Source: Ohtaekwangia sp035628875 (GTDB taxonomy: Bacteria; Bacteroidota; Bacteroidia; Cytophagales; Cyclobacteriaceae). Taken from it: a DNA stretch of 64,000 nucleotides. The translations under genes were made by a program, and so were the position numbers. The notes below the pieces were generated by a model. That model did not search any database, had not been told where the DNA came from, and saw only the letters and a list, made by a program, of their open reading frames with translations. The stretch lies in the NCBI GenBank assembly GCA_035628875.1, contig DASPIZ010000046.1, positions 4,268 to 68,267 of the forward strand, read 5' to 3'. Below are positions 8,154 to 15,932 of this stretch, piece by piece; the stretch's first letter is position 1, and each line of letters starts with the position of its first letter.

Positions 8154-9593
8154 CTATGCCCGGGTTACGACTTTATCGTTTGCGTACCACTTTACTTTTC
8201 TCGAAAAATACATCAGCATACCTATGATGATGAACAGTCCGATGCTTCCAAGCAATAAAGAGAAGTCCTGTTGCAGGATGATGACGAAAATAAAGGTGTA
8301 GAAGATCAACAATAAAAATGCGAAAAGAAGGGTAAGCCCAGTCGTGTGTAAAAACGTTTTCGCATACATGCTGATTAACGCCACCGTTGCAAGCGAAGCG
8401 ATTACATAAGCTATGTCATAACCAAGATGTTCTGAAAGACTAAGGAGCAGCGTGTAGTAAATCGTAAGGGCAGCACCAATGAGAATGTATTGAAACGGAT
8501 GTATCCTGATCTTTTGGGTGATTTCAACGAGTAGCAACGCGATAAAGGTTAGCAGGATAACCAGGATTCCATATTTGGATGTGCGTATGCTTTTTTGATA
8601 TTGATCTACCGGAATTAAAAGTTTGACACCGAAGTCGGCAGCACTTAATGTTTGATTATCACCAATCCATTGTTGCGAGAAGGGACGGTTGAAATGAAGG
8701 ACTTTCCACGCCGCTTTAAAACTGTTTTCAGTAATCTCTCTTGAAGCTGGCGTAAACTCACCATCAAAGCTTGGATCTTTCCATGGACCGCTGATTTGTA
8801 CTTCTGTTGTTTTTCCCCCCGGAATAAAGTCGAGGCGTTCACTTCCTTTCAGGTTTAGCTTCATGGCAAGGTCGCCGTTAAAGCTGTTTTCGTTTTCCCA
8901 GTTTAGTTTGGCTGTAATTCCGGTGGCCATGCTTGCATCGTTCAAATACTCTACGTTACCCGTTGTTTCGTTATATGAATTTCGGGCGGATTTTTTTACA
9001 GAAACACCGATGTTATTCGAAGGCTCTGCTGTAATCTTTTCGTTTCCGACCATGAATGTTGGATTGTCACTTATCCCGCGAAGGTCTGTAATGCCAAAGA
9101 CCATATACGCTTCATTCCACAACACCATGTCGGAGGGAATATTCAGCCTTTTAAAATCCGGTTTATTAAAAGTGGATTTAACCTGAAGTGATGAGTTGTA
9201 AACAACAGCGTCGAAGATACCACGATACAAAGTCTCTGGCTTTACTTCTCCTATGATATTCAATGCTTCGGGTAAAAAGAAAGCTTTGTCAATAACTTCA
9301 ACATGTTCGATGCCATCCTTACCACGGTCAATAGTTTCGTGTCGCTTGAAAGGCATAACAAGGATAGGGCCTGAAAGTGTTTGACTGCCAGACCACTTAT
9401 CCGCTACCTCATTCATAACGAGATTAGCGCGCGTCTGCCTTTCATAGATCAGATCCTGAATCCAGGAACTTGGTATCAGCAGAATGAGGACAAGAAAACC
9501 GATAGAGAATAATTTGATCATTACCGACTCCTGTATCCAGTTGTTGAACCGCTCCAGGATCGAGGCTGTAGAAGTTTGTGAAATTGGTTCCAT
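8154..9593 (-). CDS. creD: CreD-family inner membrane protein
   Basis: 479 aa. An N-terminal helix (MIKLFSIGFLVLILLIPSSW) is followed by a large periplasmic beta-rich domain (about 50-330) and then six close hydrophobic segments starting YGILVILLTFIALLLVEI and ending before a short basic tail. The QKIRIHPFQYILIGAALTIY sequence is characteristic of CreD. The E. coli gene belongs to the CreBC regulon and affects envelope integrity and beta-lactam tolerance; its biochemical role is unknown. Here no CreBC pair is present. Instead creD is last in a leftward operon with a winged-helix regulator, a common Bacteroidota arrangement. Confidence 0.92.
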   Translation of the reverse strand: MEPISQTSTASILERFNNWIQESVMIKLFSIGFLVLILLIPSSWIQDLIYERQTRANLVMNEVADKWSGSQTLSGPILVMPFKRHETIDRGKDGIEHVEVIDKAFFLPEALNIIGEVKPETLYRGIFDAVVYNSSLQVKSTFNKPDFKRLNIPSDMVLWNEAYMVFGITDLRGISDNPTFMVGNEKITAEPSNNIGVSVKKSARNSYNETTGNVEYLNDASMATGITAKLNWENENSFNGDLAMKLNLKGSERLDFIPGGKTTEVQISGPWKDPSFDGEFTPASREITENSFKAAWKVLHFNRPFSQQWIGDNQTLSAADFGVKLLIPVDQYQKSIRTSKYGILVILLTFIALLLVEITQKIRIHPFQYILIGAALTIYYTLLLSLSEHLGYDIAYVIASLATVALISMYAKTFLHTTGLTLLFAFLLLIFYTFIFVIILQQDFSLLLGSIGLFIIIGMLMYFSRKVKWYANDKVVTRA

Positions 9594-9606
9594 AAGCTAT
9601 GATGTT

Positions 9607-10095
9607 TTAGTTAAGTGTTCCTGATTTGTTGTTGATTAAGTTGGCCACGATGGTGCTGCCGGTTACAAAAGGTTTGTGCAGTAACAGGACTGTGACGAAA
9701 TTAATTTCGTTATAGCGTTCGCGTTGTTCCATTCGGAACAGGTGAATGGTAAGGAAGAATTGAAAGACGAGTAACTGTGTCGTTTCACGAAGAACATTGG
9801 AAAGACGGATGAGTACTTTCACGATACGCCAGTGTTGGAGGTAACAATAAATGCAACGCCTTGCTGCCCAGAGCGTGGTGAGTGCCCAGACTATTCCGCT
9901 CATTTTAAATCCAAGGATCCAATCAGCGCCGTTGGGTTTTGATCCGTAGGTCGCAGGGATAAAGTAATTGTTCAGGTAAAGGAAACCTGCGATTAATAGA
10001 ATTGTAATATTGATTACGAGCAACAAAATCGCCGGCTCAATATTTTTTATATTAGTTAGTTTAAAAGTACTTTTGAATTCAAAGTTCATAATCAA
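9607..10095 (-). CDS. unknown membrane protein of the creD operon
   Basis: 162 aa, not recognised. Two strong hydrophobic segments are visible (about 20-45, AILLLVINITILLIAGFLYL, and about 65-80) and a third, weaker one near 105-120 (TTQLLVFQFFLTIHLF). A basic stretch rich in Arg and Cys (WAARRCIYCYLQHWR) lies between them. It sits 5 bases after the winged-helix gene and 13 bases before creD, so it is surely part of that operon. The start may be the first or the third codon. A small accessory membrane protein of CreD is the simplest guess. Confidence 0.65.
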   Translation of the reverse strand: MIMNFEFKSTFKLTNIKNIEPAILLLVINITILLIAGFLYLNNYFIPATYGSKPNGADWILGFKMSGIVWALTTLWAARRCIYCYLQHWRIVKVLIRLSNVLRETTQLLVFQFFLTIHLFRMEQRERYNEINFVTVLLLHKPFVTGSTIVANLINNKSGTLN

Positions 10096-10100
10096 AAAAA

Positions 10101-10400
10101 TTATTTTTGTTGACGGATCACTTGCTCCAGGGCGTCCAGGTGTTTCCTGAATGCATTGCGTCCTTTTTCAGTGATCTTGTATCTGGTGTTGGGTTTACGC
10201 TCAACGAATGTTTTGGAAACCGAAAGATATTTTTCTTTCTCGAGTGCTTTAATATGGGAAGCCAGGTTTCCATCCGTAACATTGAGCATATCTTTGAGTG
10301 TATTAAAATCAAAAGCCTGGTTCGTAACGAGTGCCGACATGATCTGCAATCGCACACGATGCTCCAATACTTTATCTAATAGCTCAAACGGATTTTTCAC
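10101..10400 (-). CDS. winged-helix transcriptional regulator of the creD operon
   Basis: 99 aa, nearly all one winged-helix domain of the stand-alone type often placed before creD: HRVRLQIMSALVTNQAFDFNTLKDML, then the recognition helix DGNLASHIKALEKEKYLSV and a wing with KPNTRYKITEKGR. No ligand domain or metal-binding Cys is present. It overlaps the upstream membrane-protein gene by 4 bases and is followed 5 bases later by the next gene. Probably an autoregulator of the operon (inference). Confidence 0.88.
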   Translation of the reverse strand: MKNPFELLDKVLEHRVRLQIMSALVTNQAFDFNTLKDMLNVTDGNLASHIKALEKEKYLSVSKTFVERKPNTRYKITEKGRNAFRKHLDALEQVIRQQK

Positions 10401-11020
10401 TTATCGTATTTATTGTACATGATGGTTCCATAGACAATGTGAAGTATACCAAATCCCATCGCCCAAAACAATAATCCATATCCGGGAAGCATCGCGGAGA
10501 TCAATCCCAATCCAATTTCCGAAAAACCAAGATAACGCACTTCATCGTAGGTATTGGAACTTCCCTGGATGAGGGCGAGACCATAAAAAATGAGACTGGC
10601 CGGAGCGGCGAGACCAAAATGGCCGGTAGACAACATGACCAGGATAAATAGCCCTCCCGTTATAAGCGGAATGGCCATGTTAACGAATAGGGTTTTGCTT
10701 GCGCCTGTCCAGAGCGTTAACCCGTGTTTTGCCGCTTTTTTATTGCTTAACCATAATCCAGTGGATATAGATGCCACAAGAACGACGGTAGCCACGACAA
10801 GCAATTTCCACAGCGTATGGGGTTCGGTCGCAGAAAATATCCGATAACGAAAGGGAGAAACGGGGTAGTGGACGATAAAGTAAGCAGCGACTGCCCCGGC
10901 AAGCGCATAAATTCCGGCCAGCACGCCGGATAAACCGCTGAGCGAGATAAACTTCGCAGATCGCTCCATCATCGTACGGATGGACGCCAGATCTTTTTCA
11001 TACTCCTTGATTTCTTTCAT
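10397..11020 (-). CDS. unknown six-helix membrane protein, first gene of the creD operon
   Basis: 207 aa. A charged N-terminus (KEIKEYEKDLASIRTMMERSAKF) precedes about six hydrophobic helices (near 27-48, 72-90, 108-125, 128-145, 168-182, 184-198). It resembles the unnamed membrane protein found next to small winged-helix regulators in Bacteroidota; no function is known. It is translationally coupled to the regulator by a 4-base overlap and has a good promoter 20 bases upstream. A role as partner or anti-factor of the regulator is possible but not shown. Confidence 0.75.
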   Translation of the reverse strand: MKEIKEYEKDLASIRTMMERSAKFISLSGLSGVLAGIYALAGAVAAYFIVHYPVSPFRYRIFSATEPHTLWKLLVVATVVLVASISTGLWLSNKKAAKHGLTLWTGASKTLFVNMAIPLITGGLFILVMLSTGHFGLAAPASLIFYGLALIQGSSNTYDEVRYLGFSEIGLGLISAMLPGYGLLFWAMGFGILHIVYGTIMYNKYDK

Positions 11021-11039
11021 ATGAAAGTACTTTGTGTTG

Positions 11040-11069
11040 CAAAGTTAATGAACGGATTCACTTCTCCAA
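11040..11069 (-). promoter_or_regulatory. promoter of the creD operon
   Basis: On the minus strand TTG (11069-11067), a 19-base gap and TAACTTTG (11047-11040) give an exact TAnnTTTG element at the expected spacing. It lies 20 bases before the ATG at 11020. Confidence 0.7.
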
Positions 11070-11177
11070 GGTTTCATGCCTTAAAATGTTACCATTCAGG
11101 TACTTTTCCTTCCGCCGCCATAAATGGGCTGTTGAAGTTCGTTTTCAGATCGTAACTAATGATTAAAACCCTATTCT

Positions 11178-11969
11178 ATGAAATTACTCAGCCTTGTATA
11201 CGTATTCTTAAGTGTTCAATTAGTTACCGCCCAGGTTGATGCCGTGAAATCGGATGTGTACAATTGGGAAGATCTGGCAATAAAACAAATCAATGGAGGT
11301 GAACGACGAAACATCCTGCAAGGCGATACCAGGCATTTTGAGTTTATTGCAATCGACGGTTTTGCTCTTAATCCAAAAGCAAGTCAGATTTCTTCGAGCA
11401 ATGAGGACCTTGAAGAATTGATTATTGTCAGGGAGGGCGAATTTAAAATAACCCTTAACGGGAAGTCTCAAAGTTTGAAAAGTGGCGGTGTTGCGCTGAT
11501 TTCGCCCGGAGTTTCACATCAACTGGAAAATACTGGTAAAGATGCCGGAGTATATTATGTGCTTCGGTTTAAATCAAAAACGACTATGGATAAGGAACGC
11601 GGACAGAAAGCCGGAGGGTCCGCCGTTGTAAACTGGGACGATGTTGCCTTCAATGAAAGTGAAACAGGAGGGAGGAAACAATTCTTTGATCGACCCACGA
11701 CTGCATTGTCGCGTTTGGAGATGCACACCACCAAACTAAATGCCGGACTGAACAGCCATGCGCCCCATACTCACCCGGAAGAAGAAGTAGTATTACTTTT
11801 GCGAGGCGAAGCAGAAATGCAAATTGGAGACAAGCATACTAAAGTATTACCTGGCGGGTTAATATTTTTAGATTCTGACATACCCCATGCCATCACAAAT
11901 ACCGGTACAACACCTTGTGAGTATTTTGCTTTTTCAATGCGGCCTTTTGTGAAGGGAAGTAAGGAATGA
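11178..11969 (+). CDS. exported bicupin protein
   Basis: 263 aa. A short signal peptide (MKLLSLVYVFLSVQLVTAQ) is followed by two cupin barrels. The first (about 55-130) has EELIIVREGEFKITLNG and SPGVSHQLENTG and keeps only part of the metal site. The second (about 175-255) has the full motif SHAPHTHPEEEVVLLLRGEAEMQIG with DIPHAITNTG, so metal binding is expected there only. The two-cupin layout recalls ureidoglycine aminohydrolase-like proteins, but export and the absence of purine genes argue against naming it. Single gene with its own upstream space. Confidence 0.8.
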   Translation: MKLLSLVYVFLSVQLVTAQVDAVKSDVYNWEDLAIKQINGGERRNILQGDTRHFEFIAIDGFALNPKASQISSSNEDLEELIIVREGEFKITLNGKSQSLKSGGVALISPGVSHQLENTGKDAGVYYVLRFKSKTTMDKERGQKAGGSAVVNWDDVAFNESETGGRKQFFDRPTTALSRLEMHTTKLNAGLNSHAPHTHPEEEVVLLLRGEAEMQIGDKHTKVLPGGLIFLDSDIPHAITNTGTTPCEYFAFSMRPFVKGSKE

Positions 11970-12029
11970 TATCGGGGGCTTTTTGTATATTTATCAGTCG
12001 TTCCGTAACCATAATATAATTAGTTAGCC

Positions 12030-12215
12030 ATGAATAAGTGGTCAAGTTCCGTTTTTACGTTTACTTTTCTTTTTATAACAAATTACTTCTTTGTTGAGGA
12101 GCCTGAGATTTTAGAAGCACTTTTTGTAAGTGGCTTCGTAGCAACGTTTCATCTACTAACCTTCGATTGGACCACCAGGTTTATAACTAAGGTGGTTAAA
12201 AAGGTGGTGAAGTGA
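12030..12215 (+). CDS. small hydrophobic protein, uncertain
   Basis: 61 aa. Two hydrophobic stretches (SSVFTFTFLFITNYFFV and LEALFVSGFVATFHLLTF) and a basic end (RFITKVVKKVVK) would make a small two-helix membrane protein. It is preceded by about 60 bases of AT-rich sequence after the bicupin gene. No homologue is recognised, and length alone does not prove it is translated. Confidence 0.4.
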   Translation: MNKWSSSVFTFTFLFITNYFFVEEPEILEALFVSGFVATFHLLTFDWTTRFITKVVKKVVK

Positions 12216-12538
12216 TGGCGTTATAATTTTGGTAAGTTAAGCGCTCCCTAAAACCAACATGGTGTTGCAGTATTAGAAACTTCCCCATTGTAAATAAATG
12301 TCGACGCCTTTGCACTGAAAAAGGTGCAAGCCACATTTCGTTATGCTTACAGGGCTTGAAGGTCATACTATTTGAGTCCCGTTGATTCACGTATGAAATT
12401 ATCTAGTCGATCAAACGTTCGCGTAAGGAAAATGAGGTCTGCATATGATACGAATCTCCTGATCGTTCAATCAAATCGCATCGTGGTTTTGAAGGTTCGC
12501 TTACGCTTTTAGACAACACCCTCGTAGTGAAGTGAACT
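12216..12538. other. gene-free stretch with no recognised element
   Basis: About 320 bases between the small ORF and the end of the leftward permease gene. Only short, unconvincing frames are open and no RNA gene or repeat was recognised. Confidence 0.45.
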
Positions 12539-14911
12539 TTACTCTGCGCGCAGCGAATCAACGGGATTTGCGGATGCCGCTTTTATTGATTCAAGACTTA
12601 CTGTTAACCATGCAATCAGTAACGCTGCCAGGAAGGCAATCACGAAGATAGTCCATTCAATGCTAACACGATAAGCAAATCCGTCGAGCCAAAGACTCAT
12701 GCCGTACCAGGCTAGAGGAACGGCGACGATGGTAGCGATAAGTATCGGACGTGTGAAGGTCGCCGACAACAAATAAACAAGTTGGAAACCGGAGGCACCG
12801 AGTACCTTTCGAATTCCAAGTTCACGGGTTCGGCGTTCTGCGAGATAGGCGGAAAGACCATACAACCCAAGGCATGATATTACAATCGCAAGCACAGCAA
12901 ACACATTAAACAACTTACCAAGACGTTGTTCGGCCTGGTACAAATTATCAATGTCCTGATCAACAAAACCGTAATTGAAAGGATAACCTGGATTTATCCG
13001 CATGCATATTTGTTCAAGTGCGGTAATTGTGTTCTCCGTTTCGCCAGGCATAGTTCGTATGATCGCGTAACCACCCCATGAATTTCGATTAAGGAACATG
13101 GGACCAATTTTTTCCTGCACCGGTTTGAAGTTGAAATCCTTTACCACGCCAATGATTGTTCTTTCTCTGCCCCAAACATTTATCCTCGTTCCTACGGCCG
13201 ATTCAAGAGGCATATCCATTGTCTTTAGGGCAGTTTCATTTACGATGACGTTTACCGTATCGGCGAGGGCATTGTCGCCATAGCCATGCCCTTCAAGCAT
13301 CGTAGCTTTGAATACTTCTTCAAAGTTTTCATCGATCGCCAGATTGTAGAACAAAGGTTGTGTGTTTGGATCTTTTCCTTTCCATTCTACACTGATCGTT
13401 GCGCCGGACGAGGTAGTAGGCAGGTCTGAAATAAATGAATATTGGCTCGTCAGGCGGTTATTACCGAGACTCGCCCGAAGGGCATCGTATTTAGACCACA
13501 TCTCCCCCGTCATCGGAACATACAATAGGTTCTCTTTGTCAAAACCCAGGTTCAATTGCTGAATATATTTCAGTTGCCGGTAAACGACAGTTGTGCCTAC
13601 AATCAGTGAAATCGAAACTGCAAACTGAATCACTACCATAGTATTTCTAAAAAACGCTCCAGAAGTTCCAGCCTTAAAACTGCCCTTTAATACAACGGCA
13701 GGAACGAATCCTGAAAGGTACAGCGCTGGGTAACTGCCTGCCAAAAGACCCGTCAATACAGTAATGCCGAGTAGAGAAGAAATGAGCTGGAGGTTCGTAA
13801 GATCAAGCTGCAACTGCTTGCCGCCAAGTGTATTGAAATAGGGAAGCACAAGATAGATAATGAGCAACGCCAAAACCATCGCCAACAAAGCCACAATCAG
13901 CGATTCCGCCAGGAACTGCCCGATCAGGTGTGGTCTCACCGCGCCAACAACTTTGCGCAATCCGACCTCCTTAGCCCTTCGTGCAGCACGGGCTGTGGCA
14001 AGATTCATAAAGTTCAGGCATGCTACTACTAGAATGAACACCGCTACCACCATAAAGATGTATACATTCTGAGCGTTTCCATGGCCGTCAATATCAGCGA
14101 GGAAATTGGAATGGAGATGTATTTTGACCAACGGTTGCAGTAAAAAACTGACCTTCAATATGGATTCGTTTTTGCGGTAGATCGCCCCAATTTTTTTTTC
14201 CAGGTTTGCGATTGAGCCATCCGGATCGTCCGCGCTTTTGTGGACTTTCACATAAGTGTAATAATTGAAATTGTCCCAAACATTATTCTTAAAGTCGTTA
14301 TTTGTCTTAGCGTAAAAACTTAATGGCTGAACAAAATCAAATTTCAGGTGCGAGTTTTCAGGTATGTTGGCAATTACACCAGTAATGGTAAAGTCTTCAT
14401 TGTTGTCTTTCCGAATCGTCCTTTCTAGCACATCAGTAGTTCCGAAGTATTTCATGGCAATTCGTTCTGTCACGACTATGCCTTCGGGGTTTTGAAGCGC
14501 TTGTTCATTATCACCTTTGATGAATGGAAAAGAGAACATGCTGAAGAAATTCGAGTCAGCAAAGACAACACCTTTCTCTTCAAATTTAATGTCTCCTACC
14601 TGAATCAGGGCTTGTTGTATGCCAGTGATACGGACCGCCTCTTCAATCTCCGGAAGTTCAGCTTTCAACGCCGGCGCGATGGGTGCGGATGACACCGCGG
14701 CACGAACGTTCATCTCCGGAAGCGTAGCCGTTAGTCGGTAGATTCGATTATAACCATCGTGAAACCGGTCATAATTTACTTCGTCGTTGACCCACATGCC
14801 GATAAGAGCTGCACAGCTAATACCAAGCGCAAGTCCGAATATATTGATAAAGGAAAAACCCTTCTGACGAAGAAGGTTTCGCATGGCAACCTTAAGGTAG
14901 TTTCTGATCAT
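12539..14911 (-). CDS. FtsX/MacB-type ABC transporter permease
   Basis: 790 aa from the ATG at 14911, which gives the usual family start (MIRNYLKVAMRNLLRQKG). An upstream in-frame ATG would add 37 residues that are partly a GIY-YIG gene remnant, so it was not used. Order: first helix SFINIFGLALGISCAALI, MacB periplasmic domain, three-helix FtsX unit (about 290-400, with RAKEVGLRKVVGA), a second periplasmic domain, and a second FtsX unit at the C-terminus (RTRELGIRKVLGA). Large two-unit permeases of this kind are abundant in Cytophagales, mostly unassigned. No ATPase gene is adjacent. Confidence 0.92.
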   Translation of the reverse strand: MIRNYLKVAMRNLLRQKGFSFINIFGLALGISCAALIGMWVNDEVNYDRFHDGYNRIYRLTATLPEMNVRAAVSSAPIAPALKAELPEIEEAVRITGIQQALIQVGDIKFEEKGVVFADSNFFSMFSFPFIKGDNEQALQNPEGIVVTERIAMKYFGTTDVLERTIRKDNNEDFTITGVIANIPENSHLKFDFVQPLSFYAKTNNDFKNNVWDNFNYYTYVKVHKSADDPDGSIANLEKKIGAIYRKNESILKVSFLLQPLVKIHLHSNFLADIDGHGNAQNVYIFMVVAVFILVVACLNFMNLATARAARRAKEVGLRKVVGAVRPHLIGQFLAESLIVALLAMVLALLIIYLVLPYFNTLGGKQLQLDLTNLQLISSLLGITVLTGLLAGSYPALYLSGFVPAVVLKGSFKAGTSGAFFRNTMVVIQFAVSISLIVGTTVVYRQLKYIQQLNLGFDKENLLYVPMTGEMWSKYDALRASLGNNRLTSQYSFISDLPTTSSGATISVEWKGKDPNTQPLFYNLAIDENFEEVFKATMLEGHGYGDNALADTVNVIVNETALKTMDMPLESAVGTRINVWGRERTIIGVVKDFNFKPVQEKIGPMFLNRNSWGGYAIIRTMPGETENTITALEQICMRINPGYPFNYGFVDQDIDNLYQAEQRLGKLFNVFAVLAIVISCLGLYGLSAYLAERRTRELGIRKVLGASGFQLVYLLSATFTRPILIATIVAVPLAWYGMSLWLDGFAYRVSIEWTIFVIAFLAALLIAWLTVSLESIKAASANPVDSLRAE

Positions 14912-14958
14912 GAAAGAGTGTTTACAGATTAAGACGTTTAATTGTGGACGGAAGTTGC

Positions 14959-15013
14959 ATTGCCCAAAATTTATCAATCGTTTGAGAGTAATGACGTAAA
15001 CACAATGATGCAT
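14959..15013 (-). pseudogene. 5' remnant of a GIY-YIG nuclease gene
   Basis: From the ATG at 15013 the sequence begins like the two intact GIY-YIG genes at 18.0-18.8 kb (MHHCVYVI against MHHVVYVL). After about eight codons one base is missing; reading in the shifted frame restores SQTIDKF. Similarity then stops, so only about 17 codons remain. It is preceded by the same terminator-like hairpin and tRNA-Asn fragment as the intact copies, showing that this whole unit once sat here, just upstream of the permease gene. Confidence 0.75.
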
Positions 15014-15020
15014 AACGTAC

Positions 15021-15049
15021 AAAAGCCACCGTTTTATCAGTGGCTTTTT
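15021..15049 (-). terminator. terminator-like hairpin before the GIY-YIG remnant
   Basis: Inverted repeat AAAAGCCAC/GTGGCTTTT around an 11-base loop. It is nearly identical to the hairpins at 18324-18353 and 18780-18810 and lies between a tRNA fragment and a GIY-YIG start codon. Confidence 0.7.
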
Positions 15050-15099
15050 GCTCCTCCTCTAGGGCTTGAACCTATCCCGAAGCTTGGGACTGATTAACA
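15050..15099 (-). repeat. tRNA-Asn 3'-half fragment A (isolated copy)
   Basis: On the minus strand it begins at the anticodon (GTTAATCAG), then carries a hairpin in place of the variable region (TCCCAAGCTTCGGGA), then TAGGTTCAAGCCCTAGAGG and the acceptor 3' strand as in tRNA-Asn at 18927-19000. It is about 3 kb from the main array. The hairpin arm has one substitution compared with other copies, as expected for an older copy. Confidence 0.8.
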
Positions 15100-15180
15100 G
15101 AAGGGGTTAATGATCCTTGTAACCAATGAGTTAAGTTACATAGGGTCACACCCAGCGAAACAATTTCTTTCGGGTCTTTG

Positions 15181-15507
15181 CTAACCCAAATCGAACGTCT
15201 CGAATATTACATCTTTAAGCTCGTCTATAAATTCTGCCTCAAGCTTTCCCATTTTCTTCGTTAATCTCGCCTCATCAACCGCCCGCATCTGATCTATGCA
15301 TACTTCTCCGGCCTTTCCCTGAAAGGTAACTTTCGTTCTGGAGGGATACCCTTTGATGCTTGAAGTTAGGGGTGCTATGATTACGGTTCCTAAAACTGAA
15401 TTCATTCGCTCAGGCGTTAAGATAACGCATGGCCTTGTTTTTTTCATTTCATGCCCTACAGTAGGATCAAGATTGACCAGGTAGACTTCGAATTCCCTTA
15501 TTACCAT
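15181..15507 (-). CDS. mazF: MazF/PemK-family toxin endoribonuclease
   Basis: 108 aa. The family fold is visible from the start: EVYLVNLDPTVGHEMKKTRPCVILTPERMN, with the conserved RP(C)VIL, then VIIAPLTSS and GEVCIDQMRAVDEARL. MazF toxins cleave mRNA at short motifs when the antitoxin is degraded. The start overlaps the antitoxin gene by 7 bases, so the two are translationally coupled. Both genes look intact. Confidence 0.92.
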   Translation of the reverse strand: MVIREFEVYLVNLDPTVGHEMKKTRPCVILTPERMNSVLGTVIIAPLTSSIKGYPSRTKVTFQGKAGEVCIDQMRAVDEARLTKKMGKLEAEFIDELKDVIFETFDLG

Positions 15508-15749
15508 ACCCAGTCAGTATCATCAAATTTATTGGAAATCATGGGCGTTATTTCTTCGGCTTTCGCGCGTTTTACTTTCTTAAAATCCGCCCAGGTTTTC
15601 TTTTTTTCCTGTATCGCAGAAATAACTATGCTCTTGTCTTTGATCGTTATTTGTACGGTATCAGTAATACCGCTCTTGTCGATAAACGATTTAGGAAATA
15701 TTACACCTTTTGAATTTCCAATCCTTCTTACCTTGGCTATTGTTCTCAT
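15501..15749 (-). CDS. mazE: MazE-type AbrB/SpoVT antitoxin
   Basis: 82 aa. The N-terminal half is the AbrB swapped-hairpin DNA-binding fold (RRIGNSKGVIFPKSFIDKSG, then VQITIKDKSIVI). The C-terminal half (WADFKKVKRAKAEEI to FDDTDWVW) is acidic and aromatic at its end, as expected for the toxin-wrapping tail. It is first in the operon, the usual order for mazEF. The palindrome just upstream is a good candidate for its binding site. Confidence 0.9.
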   Translation of the reverse strand: MRTIAKVRRIGNSKGVIFPKSFIDKSGITDTVQITIKDKSIVISAIQEKKKTWADFKKVKRAKAEEITPMISNKFDDTDWVW

Positions 15750-15772
15750 AAATTGGCCGTTTTAAAAGTTAT

Positions 15773-15796
15773 AACCTAAAGTTATAACTTTAGGTT
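15773..15796. promoter_or_regulatory. perfect 24-base palindrome, probable mazEF operator
   Basis: The half-site AACCTAAAGTTA and its exact complement give a 24-base palindrome, 24 bases before the mazE start codon. The core AAAGTTATAAC is also repeated directly just downstream at 15765-15775. AbrB-type antitoxins bind such sites to repress their own operon. Confidence 0.7.
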
Positions 15797-15932
15797 CGTT
15801 TTTCCAATACTTTCATTCCAGTGTCTTCATGTAGTTGTGTGCTATAAACTATTTTGTCGTCCTCAAATCTGGAAGAACTGCAAAAGTTTCCGGAGCGTGG
15901 AGCGTAAACTACTGCTCCGTCGATTGTAATGA

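Noticed and set aside
10107..10422. Plus-strand open frames opposite the winged-helix gene
   Set aside because: They mirror a clear regulator gene and have no family features.
12539..15022. Longer permease with start at 15022
   Set aside because: The additional 37 residues are partly a GIY-YIG gene remnant by chance in frame; the family start MIRNYLKVAMRN is at 14911.
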